Program-made: the position numbers and the translations under genes | The notes under the pieces: model-generated | What the model was told of the DNA's origin: nothing | The model's input: the letters and a program-made list of their open reading frames with translations, nothing else | Databases searched by the model: none | Shown here: positions 4,953 through 5,402 of the stretch, one piece after another | Layout: every line of letters starts with the position of its first letter | Numbering within the stretch: position 1 is the first letter of the stretch | NCBI GenBank assembly: GCA_937871145.1 | Contig: CALMXN010000296.1 | Span: 1-5,402, forward strand | Direction: 5' to 3' | Length of the DNA: 5,402 bases | DNA from: an uncultured Clostridia bacterium | GTDB lineage: Bacteria > Bacillota > Clostridia > Oscillospirales > Ruminococcaceae

Positions 4953-5402
4953 TTGGATCAACTTGGCATAAGCAAGCTCGACCTGAAACGTCAGAATCGA
5001 ATGCAAATTCTGAAAATAATTAAGCAAAAAGGCCCTACTTCTAGAATTGATATTGCAAACACTTTAGAATTGACAAGAGCCGCAGTAACAATCATTACAA
5101 ATGAAATGATCGATCAGGGAGTAATTGTTGAAAAAGGTGAATTTAAGCAGACAACTGAAAGAGCTCATAGAGGAAGAAAAAAGATTTTTCTTGATATTAA
5201 CCACAACTATAAATTTGCTGTAGGTATTATTGTAGAAAAAGCTTATGTAAGTATCGGATTATCAACACTTGCTGGTGAAGTACTAGACAAGCGCAATATG
5301 ACAATTAATGATGCTTCTACATTTAAGGATATTTTACGTTTTATTGAAAAATCCTTAGGTGAGATAATGGATTATAACTGTCTGAAAACAGACAATATTC
5401 TT
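4953..5402 (+). CDS. ROK-family (NagC/XylR-like) transcriptional regulator, 3' end beyond the window
   Basis: The first 150 codons of a DNA-binding ROK protein are present and the frame is open to the window edge. Residues about 12-60 form the winged helix-turn-helix: KRQNRMQILKIIKQKGPTSR, then IDIANTLELTRAAVTIITNEMIDQGVIVEKG. The wing GRKKIFLDIN (74-83) leads into the ROK sugar-kinase-like fold (FAVGIIVEKAYVSIGLSTLAGEVL, 88-111). Full-length relatives have about 380-400 residues, so roughly 60% is missing. NagC/Mlc/XylR-type members repress sugar uptake or catabolism genes and release DNA when they bind the sugar. The ligand and the zinc-site and kinase residues are not visible here. The start is TTG, chosen by the ribosome-binding site. 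It is divergent from metY across 210 bases, but a role in controlling metY would be unusual and is not supported; its targets probably lie downstream. Confidence 0.88.
   Translation, partial: MDQLGISKLDLKRQNRMQILKIIKQKGPTSRIDIANTLELTRAAVTIITNEMIDQGVIVEKGEFKQTTERAHRGRKKIFLDINHNYKFAVGIIVEKAYVSIGLSTLAGEVLDKRNMTINDASTFKDILRFIEKSLGEIMDYNCLKTDNIL

Overview
The window looks like the chromosome of a low-GC, Gram-positive gut Clostridia, most likely a Ruminococcus-like member of the Oscillospiraceae. Reasons: AT-rich DNA, strong AGGAG/GAGGTG ribosome-binding sites, a sortase-anchored wall protein, sporulation-type dipicolinate synthase genes, and compact transcription units ending in strong intrinsic terminators. 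The genus is an inference from gene content and style.

Layout, left to right. (1) 46-1473 (+): a secreted, wall-anchored protein of 475 residues with a signal peptide, a proline-rich linker, an unrecognised beta-rich middle, a KPEV tandem repeat stalk and an NPKTG sorting signal. It is followed at once by a perfect 14-bp-stem terminator (1485-1515). (2) 1516-2018 (+): the C-terminal, nucleotide-binding part of dipicolinate synthase subunit A (dpaA/spoVFA). Roughly the first 125-130 codons are missing, and homology starts directly after the upstream terminator. (3) 2018-2596 (+): intact dpaB (spoVFB), overlapping the dpaA stop by one base. (4) 2748-3368 (+): a cytidylate-kinase-like P-loop protein with its own sigma-A-type promoter and terminator. 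(5) 4742-3480 (-): a full-length O-acetylhomoserine sulfhydrylase (MetY), convergent with the kinase, with its own terminator and a consensus promoter. (6) 4953-5402 (+): the start of a ROK-family transcriptional repressor, divergent from metY and cut by the window edge.

How the parts relate. DpaA and DpaB together make dipicolinic acid, the spore-core chelator. With the DpaA N-terminal half gone and a terminator at the break, this locus as shown should not make a normal synthase. The other genes are separate housekeeping or accessory units; metY feeds methionine/homocysteine synthesis. The most notable feature is the dpaA break: gene decay, an inserted or rearranged segment, or an assembly join. 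No CRISPR array, transposase, tRNA, rRNA or recognisable riboswitch is seen, and no gene-free stretch exceeds about 210 bases.
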